Shown here: positions 42,529-51,716 of the stretch, one piece after another | Layout: each line of letters starts with the position of its first letter | How positions within the stretch are numbered: the stretch's first letter is position 1 | Assembly: GCA_009774145.1 (NCBI GenBank) | Contig: VSND01000004.1 | Coordinates: 1-64,000 of the forward strand | Length of the DNA: 64,000 bases | Origin: Lachnospiraceae bacterium | GTDB lineage: Bacteria > Bacillota > Clostridia > Lachnospirales > Lachnospiraceae | Direction: 5' to 3' | Notes under the pieces: model-generated | The model's database searches: none | The model's input: only the letters and a program-made list of their open reading frames with translations | Told to the model about the DNA's origin: nothing | Position numbers and translations under genes: made by a program

Positions 42529-42556
42529 TGTATTGTGAAACGGAATGCACATACTA
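42529..42556 (+). promoter_or_regulatory. Probable forespore sigma-G/F promoter for the spore protein gene
   Basis: CATACTA (42550-42556) equals the sigma-G -10 consensus; a -35-like TGTATT lies 15 bases upstream (42529-42534). It suits a gene expressed in the forespore. Confidence 0.6.
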
Positions 42557-42627
42557 TAGTCGTAACAAACAACAACAAATTGCGAAGCACAAAAGATAAC
42601 CTGTTTCGCAGTAAGGAGGAGTTTATT

Positions 42628-42831
42628 ATGTCTAATTCTACAAACAGAGCAGCAGTACCTGAAGCAAAAGGAGCACTTGACCGTTTTAAATATGAGGTGG
42701 CAAGCGAGATCGGCGTGCCTCTGACAGACGGTTACAACGGTGATCTGACTTCCAAGCAGAACGGATCGGTAGGAGGTTATATGGTGAAGAAGATGATCGA
42801 GGCGCAGGAGCGCCAGATGGCAGGTAAATAA
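42628..42831 (+). CDS. Alpha/beta-type small acid-soluble spore protein
   Basis: A 67-residue DNA-binding spore protein that coats and protects spore DNA. The conserved segments LDRFKYEVASEIGVPL (with the Glu-Ile germination protease site) and DLTSKQNGSVGGYMVKKMIE identify it. Strong AAGGAGGAG upstream, a sigma-G-type -10 and a solid terminator show it is a single-gene unit. It is direct evidence that the organism can sporulate. Confidence 0.95.
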   Translation: MSNSTNRAAVPEAKGALDRFKYEVASEIGVPLTDGYNGDLTSKQNGSVGGYMVKKMIEAQERQMAGK

Positions 42832-42836
42832 GACAC

Positions 42837-42878
42837 AGGAAAAAGGGGACGGCATGTGATTGCCGTCCCTTTTCCTGA
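42837..42878 (+). terminator. Intrinsic terminator after the spore protein gene
   Basis: GGGACGGC (42846-42853) pairs with GCCGTCCC (42862-42869), extended by A/T pairs on both sides, so it could also work on the other strand. Confidence 0.92.
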
Positions 42879-42958
42879 AGTCCATTCCGTTGTCAGGACA
42901 TGGGAACCATGATGGTCATTTGAATGATGAAATGCCGGATATATATTTGCAGAAGTAA

Positions 42959-42988
42959 TTGACTTACAGAGGGGGAAAGAAGTAAAAT
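42959..42988 (+). promoter_or_regulatory. Promoter for the MoxR-DUF5682 genes
   Basis: TTGACT (42959-42964) and TAAAAT (42983-42988) with an 18-base spacer, 38 bases before the preferred start. Confidence 0.55.
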
Positions 42989-43026
42989 AAAATCAGATTA
43001 TGCAAAACAAGGAGAAATGTATACAT

Positions 43027-44142
43027 ATGGAACAGAAAGCACAGATCAGGCCGCCTGTGGAGGTGCGTTATGAGAAGGAACTTGCGGCGCTTGCGGCTCT
43101 GGATACGGGAAAACGTCCTTTGAACTGGAAGCTGTCGCCGAAAGCAGTGAGAACCTTTATTCTGGGAAGCCGGGAGCCTTTGAACTGGAACGGGGAGGAG
43201 ATACCGGTCCGCAAGAAGTATCTGGGAAATGATGCGTTGGTGGAGCGCTGTATCATCACGCTGGCGGGCAACCGGGGCCTGATGCTGGTGGGAGAGCCTG
43301 GAACCGCCAAGACCATGCTGTCAGAGCTTCTGTCTGCTGCCATCAGCGGGACAAGTACCAATACGATCCAGGGGACGGCAGGAACGACGGAAGACATGAT
43401 CAAATACAGCTGGAATTATGCGCTTCTGCTGGCAAAGGGCCCGGTTCGGGAGGCGCTGGTGCCTTCTCCGCTGTATGTGGGAATGGAACAGGGAATTTTG
43501 ACCCGTTTTGAAGAGATCACCCGGACGCCGGCAGAGATTCAGGACAGCCTGATCAGTGTGCTCAGCGACAAAGTGCTGAATGTGCCGGAGCTGGGAGAGG
43601 AAGGGCTTCTGTTTGCAAAGGCTGGCTTTAATGTGATCGGTACGGCAAATACAAGGGACAAGGGCGTCAATGAGATGAGCAGCGCTCTGAAACGCCGTTT
43701 CAATTTCGAGACCGTCATGCCGGTGCGGGATGTGTCTCTGGAGAAGCAGATTATCATCAATGAAGTGGAAGAGCTGGCCAAAGCGGGCCGGATTGACATG
43801 CCGGTGGATGAGGATGTGGCGGAGCTCCTTGCTTCCACGTATCATGAGCTGCGGGAAGGAGTCTCTTCCCTGGGACACCGCATTGACCGTCCGGCGTCCG
43901 TTATGAGCACGGCAGAAGCGGTGTCGGTCTATTATCAGACCATGATGACAGCCTATTATTATGGAGATTCTCATATGGATCTGGGTTGTCTGGTGCAGAA
44001 TCTGGTAGGCGCGGTGCAGAAGGAGAACAAAGAAGACCTGGAAAAACTCCGGAGCTATTTTCAGACCGTTGTGCGGGATAAGGGAGGCAAAGAAGGGCAG
44101 CTATGGAACAGCTATTACGAGGCGAGAAAATATCTGCGGTAG
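43027..44142 (+). CDS. MoxR-type AAA+ ATPase (YehL-like)
   Basis: A 371-residue AAA+ ATPase of the MoxR group. Walker A GEPGTAKT is at 89-96; the Walker B region is in EGILTRFEEITRTP with a glutamate-rich variant, sensor 1 is in NVIGTANTRDKG and the arginine-finger region in SSALKRRFNFE. MoxR ATPases act with VWA proteins as chaperones that activate or load metals into partner proteins. The gene set that follows matches the uncharacterised E. coli cluster yehL-yehM-yehP-yehQ-yehI, in which this is the YehL member. ATG 43027 has AAGGAG twelve bases upstream; ATG 43000 is possible. Confidence 0.88.
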   Translation: MEQKAQIRPPVEVRYEKELAALAALDTGKRPLNWKLSPKAVRTFILGSREPLNWNGEEIPVRKKYLGNDALVERCIITLAGNRGLMLVGEPGTAKTMLSELLSAAISGTSTNTIQGTAGTTEDMIKYSWNYALLLAKGPVREALVPSPLYVGMEQGILTRFEEITRTPAEIQDSLISVLSDKVLNVPELGEEGLLFAKAGFNVIGTANTRDKGVNEMSSALKRRFNFETVMPVRDVSLEKQIIINEVEELAKAGRIDMPVDEDVAELLASTYHELREGVSSLGHRIDRPASVMSTAEAVSVYYQTMMTAYYYGDSHMDLGCLVQNLVGAVQKENKEDLEKLRSYFQTVVRDKGGKEGQLWNSYYEARKYLR

Positions 44143-46604
44143 ATACAGGCATGGGAGATCATGCAGACATCGCGCTGTTTTCCGGATGTTATCATCTGGA
44201 AAAACCTGTTTTATATTTCCCCATCCGGCACCACAGTCCCGCATGCGCCTGGCATCTGAAAAAGACGATAGAAGACTACAGTCCGGACTGCATTCTGATT
44301 GAGGGTCCGCAGAACGCACAGGAACAGATTCCCATACTTGCACATAAGGAGACAAAAGCGCCGGTGGCCCTCTATTATTTTTACAAAGACAAAAAGGGGC
44401 TGCTCAGCGAAGAGAAGGAAGACTATAAATGTTATTACCCGTTTCTGGACTTTTCTCCGGAGCTGATCGCGCTTCGGGAAGCGGAAGAACGCGGGATCCA
44501 CGCAGCGTTTATTGACCTGCCTTATGGGGAGATCCTGATCGGAACGGAGGAAAAGAAAGGGATCCGGACCGAAGGAGAGAAACAGACCTATAACGACGAT
44601 TACCTGCTGAGCCGGAGCCGTTATCTGACGCTGCTCTGCCAGAAGGCCGGGCTTCGAAATTTTGACGAGCTGTGGGAAAAATATTTTGAGATCGGCGGGC
44701 TTTTTCGGACCACGGAGGAGTTTGTGCGGCAGATGAGCGTCTACTGCTATCTGTCCAGAAGCCATACCCCAAGGGAAGAGCTGGAAGCAGACGGGTGCCT
44801 TCTGCGCGAGCAGTATATGGCGGAGCGGATCGCAGGGGCATCTGAAGTATATAAAAAAATACTTGTGGTAACAGGCGGATTTCATACATACGGCATCATG
44901 GAGCTTCTGAAGGAGAACGACAGTCCGGCAGAACCGGCTGCCGGGAAAAGAAAGCAGAAAGCAGGAGGCAGTGCAGGGTTTCTCCGGTGCACGGCAAAAC
45001 CGGTCAGGCTTCATGGACTGTCGGATAAGGATCAGGGAGTCTATTCGCTTGCCTATTCCATGGAGGCGGCAGACGCATTGAATGGGTATGCCAGCGGCAT
45101 GCAGTCGCCGGGCTTTTATCAGCAGGTATGGCAGCGTCTGCTGAAGGAGGGGGTTCCGGACGGGAACTACGAAGCGGCGGTGCTTCATCAGCTGGTAAGC
45201 GCGGGGAGGCAGGCAAGACAGAAGAAGGAGAGCCTTTCCTCCTATGATGTCATCTGCGCGCTTTCCATGGCGAAAGGGCTGGCAGCGCTTCGGGGAAAAC
45301 ATGAACCGGGGCTGTATGAACTCAGGGATGCGGCGCTTTCTTCTTTTGTAAAGGGAGAATGCAGCCCGTCTACGGATCTGCCCCTCCGGCTCCTTCACAA
45401 ACTGAATACGGGAAAGCAGGTGGGAAAGCTCTGTGAGGATGCGCTGCGTCCGCCGCTGCTTCTGGATTTTGAAGAACAGTGCAGAGTTTTCCGGCTTAAG
45501 ATACAGGCGGCAGGGCAGCAGGAGGTGGTTCTGGAGCTTTTTTCCAAAAAGAAACATCTTGCCATGAGCCGTTTTCTCTATCAGACAGAATTTCTGGGGA
45601 CAGGATTTGCAAAGAGGACGAAGGGCGCAGATCTTCTGAACCGGAAAGACCGGAACCGGATCCGGGAGACCTGGAACTACCGTTATACCGGACAGGTGCT
45701 TTCGGCTCTGGTGGACGTGTCCATGCTGGGCGGTACGGTGGCGGAAGCGTCCCGCACGCGTCTGCTTCGGGATTTTGCCAAAAGCGAGAGCAGCCAGGAG
45801 GCGGCAGGGCTTCTGGCCAGAGGTTTTCTCATGGGATTTCTGGAAGAACAGGCGGGTATGGGGATGCATATCCGGGAGGTTCTGGCCGCAGACGGTGATT
45901 TCTTTTCTCTGACCGAAGGGTTCTCCCATCTTCGGATGCTGTACGAACTGCAGGAACTGTATGAAGTGGAAGATTCCCTGGAGCTGGAAGACCTGATCGG
46001 AGTCTGTTTTCAGAAGATTGTGCAGCTTCTGCCGTCCATGGCGCAGATCCGGGAGGAACAGCAGCAGGCGTGCATGGAAAGCTGCCTGTCGCTCTATCAG
46101 ATCACGGGCAGAAGCAGCTTTTCTCATTTCCGGCAGATACTTCTGGAGGCTTTTGACCGTCTCCTTTGCCAGCCGGAGATACAGCCGGGACTGGAAGGAA
46201 CCGTACTGGGACTGCTTTATGGATATGACAGCAGTTATGATGAACGGATTCAGAGGACGGCGGCGGGCTATCTTCAGGGAACGGATGATATGCAGATGAA
46301 GAGTGCGGCGTTTCTGCGGGGACTGTTTTATACTGCGCGGGATTTCGTGTTTGTCCGGGAGAACTTTCTGGGCATGATCGACGGGCTTTTGGCGAAGCTG
46401 TCAGTGGATGCGTTTATGAAGCTTCTGCCGGAGCTTCGGCAGGCGTTTGGGTATTTTACCCCGCTGGAGACGGACCGGATCGCCAAAAAGGCGGCGGCGC
46501 TTCACGGAGTGAAGAAGGAGGAGCTGCTTAAGGGGCGTATGGTATCGCCGGAAGAATACGAATATGGAGAAACGCTGGATGCTTATGCGGCAGAAACGCT
46601 GTAA
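44103..46604 (+). CDS. DUF5682 family protein (YehM-like)
   Basis: An 833-residue cytoplasmic protein. The N-terminal part LYFPIRHHSPACAWHLKKTIEDYSPDCILIEGPQNAQ is typical of the DUF5682 family and resembles TraB/ChaN-like folds with conserved His-His and Glu residues. The rest is alpha-helical and repeat-like. Its start overlaps the MoxR gene by 40 bases (an alternative ATG lies at 44151), so they are probably co-translated. It is the YehM-equivalent member of the MoxR/VWA/SWIM/DUF4132 gene set; biochemical function is unknown. Confidence 0.82.
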   Translation: MEQLLRGEKISAVDTGMGDHADIALFSGCYHLEKPVLYFPIRHHSPACAWHLKKTIEDYSPDCILIEGPQNAQEQIPILAHKETKAPVALYYFYKDKKGLLSEEKEDYKCYYPFLDFSPELIALREAEERGIHAAFIDLPYGEILIGTEEKKGIRTEGEKQTYNDDYLLSRSRYLTLLCQKAGLRNFDELWEKYFEIGGLFRTTEEFVRQMSVYCYLSRSHTPREELEADGCLLREQYMAERIAGASEVYKKILVVTGGFHTYGIMELLKENDSPAEPAAGKRKQKAGGSAGFLRCTAKPVRLHGLSDKDQGVYSLAYSMEAADALNGYASGMQSPGFYQQVWQRLLKEGVPDGNYEAAVLHQLVSAGRQARQKKESLSSYDVICALSMAKGLAALRGKHEPGLYELRDAALSSFVKGECSPSTDLPLRLLHKLNTGKQVGKLCEDALRPPLLLDFEEQCRVFRLKIQAAGQQEVVLELFSKKKHLAMSRFLYQTEFLGTGFAKRTKGADLLNRKDRNRIRETWNYRYTGQVLSALVDVSMLGGTVAEASRTRLLRDFAKSESSQEAAGLLARGFLMGFLEEQAGMGMHIREVLAADGDFFSLTEGFSHLRMLYELQELYEVEDSLELEDLIGVCFQKIVQLLPSMAQIREEQQQACMESCLSLYQITGRSSFSHFRQILLEAFDRLLCQPEIQPGLEGTVLGLLYGYDSSYDERIQRTAAGYLQGTDDMQMKSAAFLRGLFYTARDFVFVRENFLGMIDGLLAKLSVDAFMKLLPELRQAFGYFTPLETDRIAKKAAALHGVKKEELLKGRMVSPEEYEYGETLDAYAAETL

Positions 46605-46667
46605 ACATGGAAAAGGCAGAGTGTATGTGATTTTCTTTTTTCTGTTTATCTTTTCCGGATTTTTTAG

Positions 46668-46673
46668 TATAAT
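46668..46673 (+). promoter_or_regulatory. -10 element for the GH1 gene
   Basis: A perfect TATAAT (46668-46673) after a T-rich tract, with only a weak -35 (TTTATC, 46645-46650, 17-base spacer). Confidence 0.55.
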
Positions 46674-46706
46674 GATGTTTAACAAGTAAAAACAGGAGGT
46701 AATCTT

Positions 46707-48176
46707 ATGGCATTTCCGAAAAATTTTCTATGGGGCGGCGCAGTAGCTGCCAATCAGTATGAGGGTGCATACCTGGAGGATGGAAAGGGCCTGTCGGTAC
46801 CGGACATGCTTCTGGGAGGAGACGTGAACACGCCCAGGACTTTCCTGCCGGTGTCGGACCCCAATGCTTTTTATCCCAGCCATGAGGCAATCGACTTTTA
46901 TCATCATTACAAAGAAGACATCGCGCTGCTGGGCGAGATGGGCTTCAAGTGCTTCCGGCTGTCCATCAACTGGGGACGGATCTTCCCGAACGGAGACGAT
47001 GAGACGCCCAACGAGGCAGGCCTGAAGTTCTATGATGATGTGTTTGACGAGTGCAGAAAATACGGCATCGAGCCGCTGGTTACGCTGTGCCACTATGAGA
47101 TTCCGTGGAATATTGTAACAAAATATCACGGCTTTTCGAACAGGAAGACCATTGACCTGTTTGTAAAATATGCAGTGACCTGTTTTGAGCGGTACAGGGA
47201 CAAGGTAAAATACTGGCTGACCTTTAATGAGATCAATATTCCCTGCATGGGCGAGGGCGGAATCGGCAATCTGTACGGGCTTGGGCTTATGGATGAGGAG
47301 GATATCAAAGCCACAGAACCAATTAAGCTCAGCGACCTGAAAGGGGATCCGCAGGCCATGTTTGAGGCGCTTCACAATGAATTTGTGGCAAGCGCGATTG
47401 CCGTGCAGAAGGGACATGAGATCAATCCGGACTTTATGATCGGCAACATGATCGCCCATGTGACGCTCTATCCGCTGACGCCGAATCCGAAGGATATCTT
47501 TGCCTGCTATACAGAGGATAATTTTAAGAACAATATCTGCGGGGATGTGCAGATCCGCGGAGAGTATCCAACCTTTGCGCTCAAGTATTTTAAGGACCAT
47601 GGAATCGACACTTCCTTTATCACCGATGAGGACAAAGAGACCATAAAGAACGGAGTGGTGGATTTCTATACCTTCTCCTATTACATGACCAACTGCGTGA
47701 CGACAGATGAAAATGCGGAAAAGACAGCAGGAAATATGTCGCTGGGCGTAAAGAATCCATATCTGAAAGCGTCTGACTGGGGCTGGCAGATCGACCCGCT
47801 GGGACTTCGTTATACGTTGAATGTACTTCATGACCGCTATCCGCATACGCCTCTGATGGTTGTGGAGAACGGCTTCGGCGCTTTTGACAAGGTGGAAGAA
47901 GACGGAGCGATCCATGACAGCTACCGCATTGACTATTTCCGGGAGCATATCCGCTGTATGGGAGATGCCATCGAGGACGGAGTACCGCTGATCGGCTATA
48001 CCACCTGGGGACCCATTGATCTGGTTTCCGCAGGGACAGGCCAGTATGCGAAGCGTTACGGCTTTATCTATGTTGACCGCCACGACGACGGTACCGGCGA
48101 TTTCTCAAGAAGCCGGAAGGATTCCTTCTTCTGGTATAAAAAGGTCATTGAAAGCAATGGGGAAGATCTGGACTGA
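46707..48176 (+). CDS. Glycoside hydrolase family 1, probable 6-phospho-beta-glucosidase
   Basis: A 489-residue TIM-barrel enzyme. The start FPKNFLWGGAVAANQYEGAY, the acid/base Glu175 in FNEINIP and the nucleophile Glu387 in VVENGFGAFD are all intact. The sequence is of the bacterial BglA/CelA group that splits phosphorylated beta-glucosides taken up by a PTS; no PTS gene is nearby, so an unphosphorylated substrate cannot be excluded. It has its own promoter and downstream hairpin and interrupts the MoxR/VWA gene set. AGGAGG upstream decides the start. Confidence 0.92.
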   Translation: MAFPKNFLWGGAVAANQYEGAYLEDGKGLSVPDMLLGGDVNTPRTFLPVSDPNAFYPSHEAIDFYHHYKEDIALLGEMGFKCFRLSINWGRIFPNGDDETPNEAGLKFYDDVFDECRKYGIEPLVTLCHYEIPWNIVTKYHGFSNRKTIDLFVKYAVTCFERYRDKVKYWLTFNEINIPCMGEGGIGNLYGLGLMDEEDIKATEPIKLSDLKGDPQAMFEALHNEFVASAIAVQKGHEINPDFMIGNMIAHVTLYPLTPNPKDIFACYTEDNFKNNICGDVQIRGEYPTFALKYFKDHGIDTSFITDEDKETIKNGVVDFYTFSYYMTNCVTTDENAEKTAGNMSLGVKNPYLKASDWGWQIDPLGLRYTLNVLHDRYPHTPLMVVENGFGAFDKVEEDGAIHDSYRIDYFREHIRCMGDAIEDGVPLIGYTTWGPIDLVSAGTGQYAKRYGFIYVDRHDDGTGDFSRSRKDSFFWYKKVIESNGEDLD

Positions 48177-48221
48177 ACCATGGAAAAGATGAGAAACCGA
48201 ATGACAGGTATCATCTGAATA

Positions 48222-48261
48222 CCAGAAAACGGAGCTGTCTGTGGACAGCTCCGTTTTCTGG
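48222..48261. terminator. 18-bp perfect hairpin after the GH1 gene
   Basis: Arms 48222-48239 and 48244-48261 are perfectly complementary with a 4-base loop. The TTTT lies within the arm, and the AAAA of the left arm makes it symmetrical, so it may stop transcription both ways. Confidence 0.8.
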
Positions 48262-48310
48262 TGGTAAAATACAGGTAATAAAAAACTCACACAGGAGGAA
48301 TCATCCGGAT

Positions 48311-49444
48311 ATGAATGTGAATACCGGTCAGTTGAACCGATGGCGGCTGATACTTGGAAGCTATTCCCGGAATCAGATCGGCTTTGGAGATGGTGCGTCT
48401 CTGGAAAACGGGATTTCCTGTATGGATCTGGAAGAAGCACTGGATTTTTTATATCACAGGGAACAGGGAGAGGATGTGCGCAGGCAGGGCGGGACAGAAG
48501 CGAGCCGTCTGACTGCGGCCACGTGGATCACGCGGATCCGGAAGCTGTTTCCGAAGGAGACCGTGGAGATCCTGGAGCGCCATGCGCTGGATCGTTACGG
48601 GATGACCGAGCTTTTGACGGACAGGGAGGTTCTGGAGAAGCTGGAGCCGAATCAGGAGCTGCTGAAGACGATCCTGCAGTTAAAACACCTGATGAAAGGG
48701 GATGTGCTGGATACGGCCCGCCGGATCGTAAAACAGGTGGCGGAAGAGATTGCGAAGAAGCTGAATCAGGATATCAGAAAATCACTGCTTGGAAAAATTG
48801 ACCGCAATTCCAGCAGTCCGGTCCGCTCCATCCGGAATCTGGATATACAGAAGACGATCCGGAAGAACCTGAAGCATTATGACCGGGAAAATAACAGGCT
48901 TTTGCTGGAGCAGGTGTACTTTAACGGAAGGACCAGAAAATACAGCCAGTGGCGGGTAGTGATTGCGGTGGATGAGAGCGGGTCCATGCTGGATTCGGTC
49001 ATCCACAGCGCGGTCATGGCGGGAATCTTCGCAAAGCTTCCCATGCTGGATACAAAGCTGGTGATCTTTGATACGCAGGTGGTGGATCTGAGCAGTCATC
49101 TGGAAGATCCGGTAGCAACTTTGATGAGCATCCAGCTTGGAGGCGGAACGTTCATTACCGGGGCGCTGCAGTACTGTGAGACGCTGATCGATCATCCGCA
49201 CCGGACCATGGTGGTGCTGGTATCTGACCTGTGTGAAGGCGGCAGCGTGTCCGCGCTTCTGGGCGTGAGCCGGGGCATCATAGAGAGCGGCGCCAAACTG
49301 ATCTGTCTGACGGCGCTGGATATGGAAGCGAATCCGGTCTATGACAGGCACACGGCGCAGAAGCTTGCGGATCTGGGCGCCCATGTGGGAGCCATGACGC
49401 CGGAAGCGCTGGGAGACTTTATGGGAAAAATTATGAATGGATAA
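48311..49444 (+). CDS. VWA domain protein (YehP-like)
   Basis: A 377-residue protein with a C-terminal von Willebrand A domain: MIDAS motif Asp221-E-Ser-G-Ser225 in VIAVDESGSM, a threonine in GGGTFITGAL and an aspartate in VVLVSDLCEGG. The N-terminal half is helical and acts as the adaptor in CoxE/YehP-type proteins. It is the usual partner of a MoxR ATPase. It follows the GH1 gene, and its stop overlaps the open frame of the SWIM gene, supporting a co-transcribed VWA-SWIM-DUF4132 block. Confidence 0.87.
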   Translation: MNVNTGQLNRWRLILGSYSRNQIGFGDGASLENGISCMDLEEALDFLYHREQGEDVRRQGGTEASRLTAATWITRIRKLFPKETVEILERHALDRYGMTELLTDREVLEKLEPNQELLKTILQLKHLMKGDVLDTARRIVKQVAEEIAKKLNQDIRKSLLGKIDRNSSSPVRSIRNLDIQKTIRKNLKHYDRENNRLLLEQVYFNGRTRKYSQWRVVIAVDESGSMLDSVIHSAVMAGIFAKLPMLDTKLVIFDTQVVDLSSHLEDPVATLMSIQLGGGTFITGALQYCETLIDHPHRTMVVLVSDLCEGGSVSALLGVSRGIIESGAKLICLTALDMEANPVYDRHTAQKLADLGAHVGAMTPEALGDFMGKIMNG

Positions 49445-49466
49445 GAGCGGTCAGGAGGATTCCGGG

Positions 49467-51674
49467 ATGGATACATTAAAAGAGATGCTGAAGCATGCGG
49501 ACGATGATTATCTGACAGGGCTTTGCAATAAAGGGACGGTGAAGCGCGCCTACAAGGATCTGGGACAGGAAACGCCGGCTGCAAAGTGGCGAGAGACGGA
49601 AGCGGAGGTGGCGCTGAAGGAGGAAACCTGTGTCATCCGGATGCCGCTGGGAGAGAGCACCTGTTCCTGTCCGTCCAGAAGTATTTGCAGGCATATTGTG
49701 ACGGCGATTCTGTGGCTGAAGCAGGAACAGGCAGAAGCTGCTGCTCCGGAAAAAGAGGAAGCTGCTGCAGAGGATACAGAAGGCTCTGCGCAGAAGGAAG
49801 AAAAAGCCGCAGCAGAGCAAAATAATACAGAAAAGACGCCGAGGAGCATGCCTGCCGGGGAAAAAGAGCAGGCAAAACCGCATCTTCTGGAGGAGATCCT
49901 TCAGATTCCGCCGGACCGGCTGAAGCGGGCGTGCAGAGGCAGGAAATTTGAACAGTTTCTGGCACATATGAATGCAGGGGAGCTTCCGCCGATCGAGGAA
50001 AGCTCGATCATAACCGTGACGCTTCCATGGGAAAAGGCAACGGTCAAGCTGCTGGAGCCGTTTGCATATTCCAGCTGTACCTGCCACAGCAGGGAACTGT
50101 GCGCGCACAAGGCGCAGGCGGTCTTGGCTTATCAGATTCTGAAAGGGCGGCTCAGCCTGAAGGAACTGTCCGGGCTTCGGGAAGAGGAGAGCCTGTGGGA
50201 TGAGGAACAGGTGCGAAGGGCGGGAAAAAGTGTTCTGGAATCCGTGCTCCACCAGATGTATACAGGGCTTTCCAGGCAGTCGCCGGAGATCTCTGCCAGT
50301 CTGGAGCGCCTGGCAGTCATCACCCACCGGGCAGGACTGCCGGCACTGGAGAGCCGGCTTCGGGAAGCCGCTGCGGAATATCAGAAGTATTTTACAAGGT
50401 CGGCTGCCTTTCGAAGCGGGACGCTTCTGGGCATACTTCTCTGGATCGGGCAGCGCGCCCGGGAGCTTTCGAAGGCAAAAAATCAGGAGGAGATCCGCAG
50501 GCTTGCAGGAAGCTTTCGGGATACTTATGAGCCTGCAGGGAAGCTGCATCTTCTGGGGATGGGCGGCAGGACATTTTCCAGCAGGACCGGATATGAAGGA
50601 GAGATCTATTATTTTCTGGAACCGGAGAAGAAAAAATGGTATACATGGACAGACGCCCGCCCGGTTTTCTATGAAGGAGTCAGAAGGAGGCCGCCTGCTT
50701 CTTCTGAGAATGCGCCTGCCCCGTGGGGACTGAACTGCAACAGGGAACAACTTCAGTATCTGGAATTTGATCTGATGAATGCAAAGGTTGCTTCCGGAGG
50801 CCGCCTGTCGGTAAGCAGGGACAGTAAAGGAGAGGCCCTTGGTTCCAGAAGCCTTAAAACCGAAGGGCTGCGGGAGATGATCCTGTGGGATTATGAAGAA
50901 CTTCTTCTGGAAAATTTCGGCGGATCAGAAGGAAAAGCCGGGCAGGAGATGCAGAACCGGGCGGAAGGCAGGAGAGAGAAGCCGGTTCTGGTGGGAGCGG
51001 TCCGATGGGGAGAGACGGTTTTTGATACGGTGGAACAGCGGTTCTCCTGGAATCTTTTTGATCCGGAGGGAAGGAGCCTTTTTATCTCTCTGCGCTACAC
51101 GAAGGAAGAACGGCTGGTCATCCAGATGCTGGAACGGCTGGAACAGAAACTGCAAAAGCACAGGCAGGAAGCCATTGTCTGTTTTGGTTCCCTGTATCTG
51201 GATGAGGAAGGCAGGATGTGTCTGTATCCGATTGAATTTTTACTGAAAGGAACAGAATATATTTTGGAAGACTGCCTGCTTTCGCAGAAACGGGTTTCGG
51301 CAGAAGAAGGAAACCGGGAAAAACGTTTGCCTGCATCCATGGAAATCATTCATACGATGGAACAGTATCAAAGAGAAGCCATGAGTCAGCTGTCAGATCT
51401 GTTTGTCAGCGGGATATCTTCTGTGCAGGAGGACACCATGCACCGGCTGTCGGTTCTGTCGGAAGACGGGGAGCGGCTTGGGCTGCACCATGCAGGAGTG
51501 GAATTTGGACAGATCAGTGGGCTTCTGGAGAGAAAACGGCACCAGATGGAATTTTCTCTGGAGCCTGTGCTGGAGACAGAGATCAGGCTTTATCAATATC
51601 TTATGGCGTGCAGAAAGAAGCTTTCCTGCGATATGGCGCTGGTGAAACAGCGTACAGCAGATGCTTATATATAA
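49467..51674 (+). CDS. SWIM zinc-finger protein with two SWIM motifs (YehQ-like)
   Basis: A 735-residue protein. Two SWIM zinc fingers with the same C-x-C-x5-C-x-H spacing are visible: Cys66, Cys68, Cys74, His76 (CSCPSRSICRH) and Cys204, Cys206, Cys212, His214 (CTCHSRELCAH). An Ala/Glu/Lys-rich linker (about 85-130) separates them. The remaining 500 residues are helical without a domain I recognise. ATG 49467 has AGGAGG nine bases upstream and is preferred over ATG 49437, which overlaps the VWA gene. SWIM domains bind DNA or protein; the partner is unknown. Confidence 0.85.
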   Translation: MDTLKEMLKHADDDYLTGLCNKGTVKRAYKDLGQETPAAKWRETEAEVALKEETCVIRMPLGESTCSCPSRSICRHIVTAILWLKQEQAEAAAPEKEEAAAEDTEGSAQKEEKAAAEQNNTEKTPRSMPAGEKEQAKPHLLEEILQIPPDRLKRACRGRKFEQFLAHMNAGELPPIEESSIITVTLPWEKATVKLLEPFAYSSCTCHSRELCAHKAQAVLAYQILKGRLSLKELSGLREEESLWDEEQVRRAGKSVLESVLHQMYTGLSRQSPEISASLERLAVITHRAGLPALESRLREAAAEYQKYFTRSAAFRSGTLLGILLWIGQRARELSKAKNQEEIRRLAGSFRDTYEPAGKLHLLGMGGRTFSSRTGYEGEIYYFLEPEKKKWYTWTDARPVFYEGVRRRPPASSENAPAPWGLNCNREQLQYLEFDLMNAKVASGGRLSVSRDSKGEALGSRSLKTEGLREMILWDYEELLLENFGGSEGKAGQEMQNRAEGRREKPVLVGAVRWGETVFDTVEQRFSWNLFDPEGRSLFISLRYTKEERLVIQMLERLEQKLQKHRQEAIVCFGSLYLDEEGRMCLYPIEFLLKGTEYILEDCLLSQKRVSAEEGNREKRLPASMEIIHTMEQYQREAMSQLSDLFVSGISSVQEDTMHRLSVLSEDGERLGLHHAGVEFGQISGLLERKRHQMEFSLEPVLETEIRLYQYLMACRKKLSCDMALVKQRTADAYI

Positions 51675-51716
51675 TGGAAAGACAAAGATACAAGGGGTGA
51701 AAAGGAGAATCGGATT

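Noticed and set aside
44211..46127. A 638-codon minus-strand open frame opposite the DUF5682 gene
   Set aside because: The + strand product matches a known family and is coupled to moxR; the opposite frame shows no domain and a shadow-like composition.
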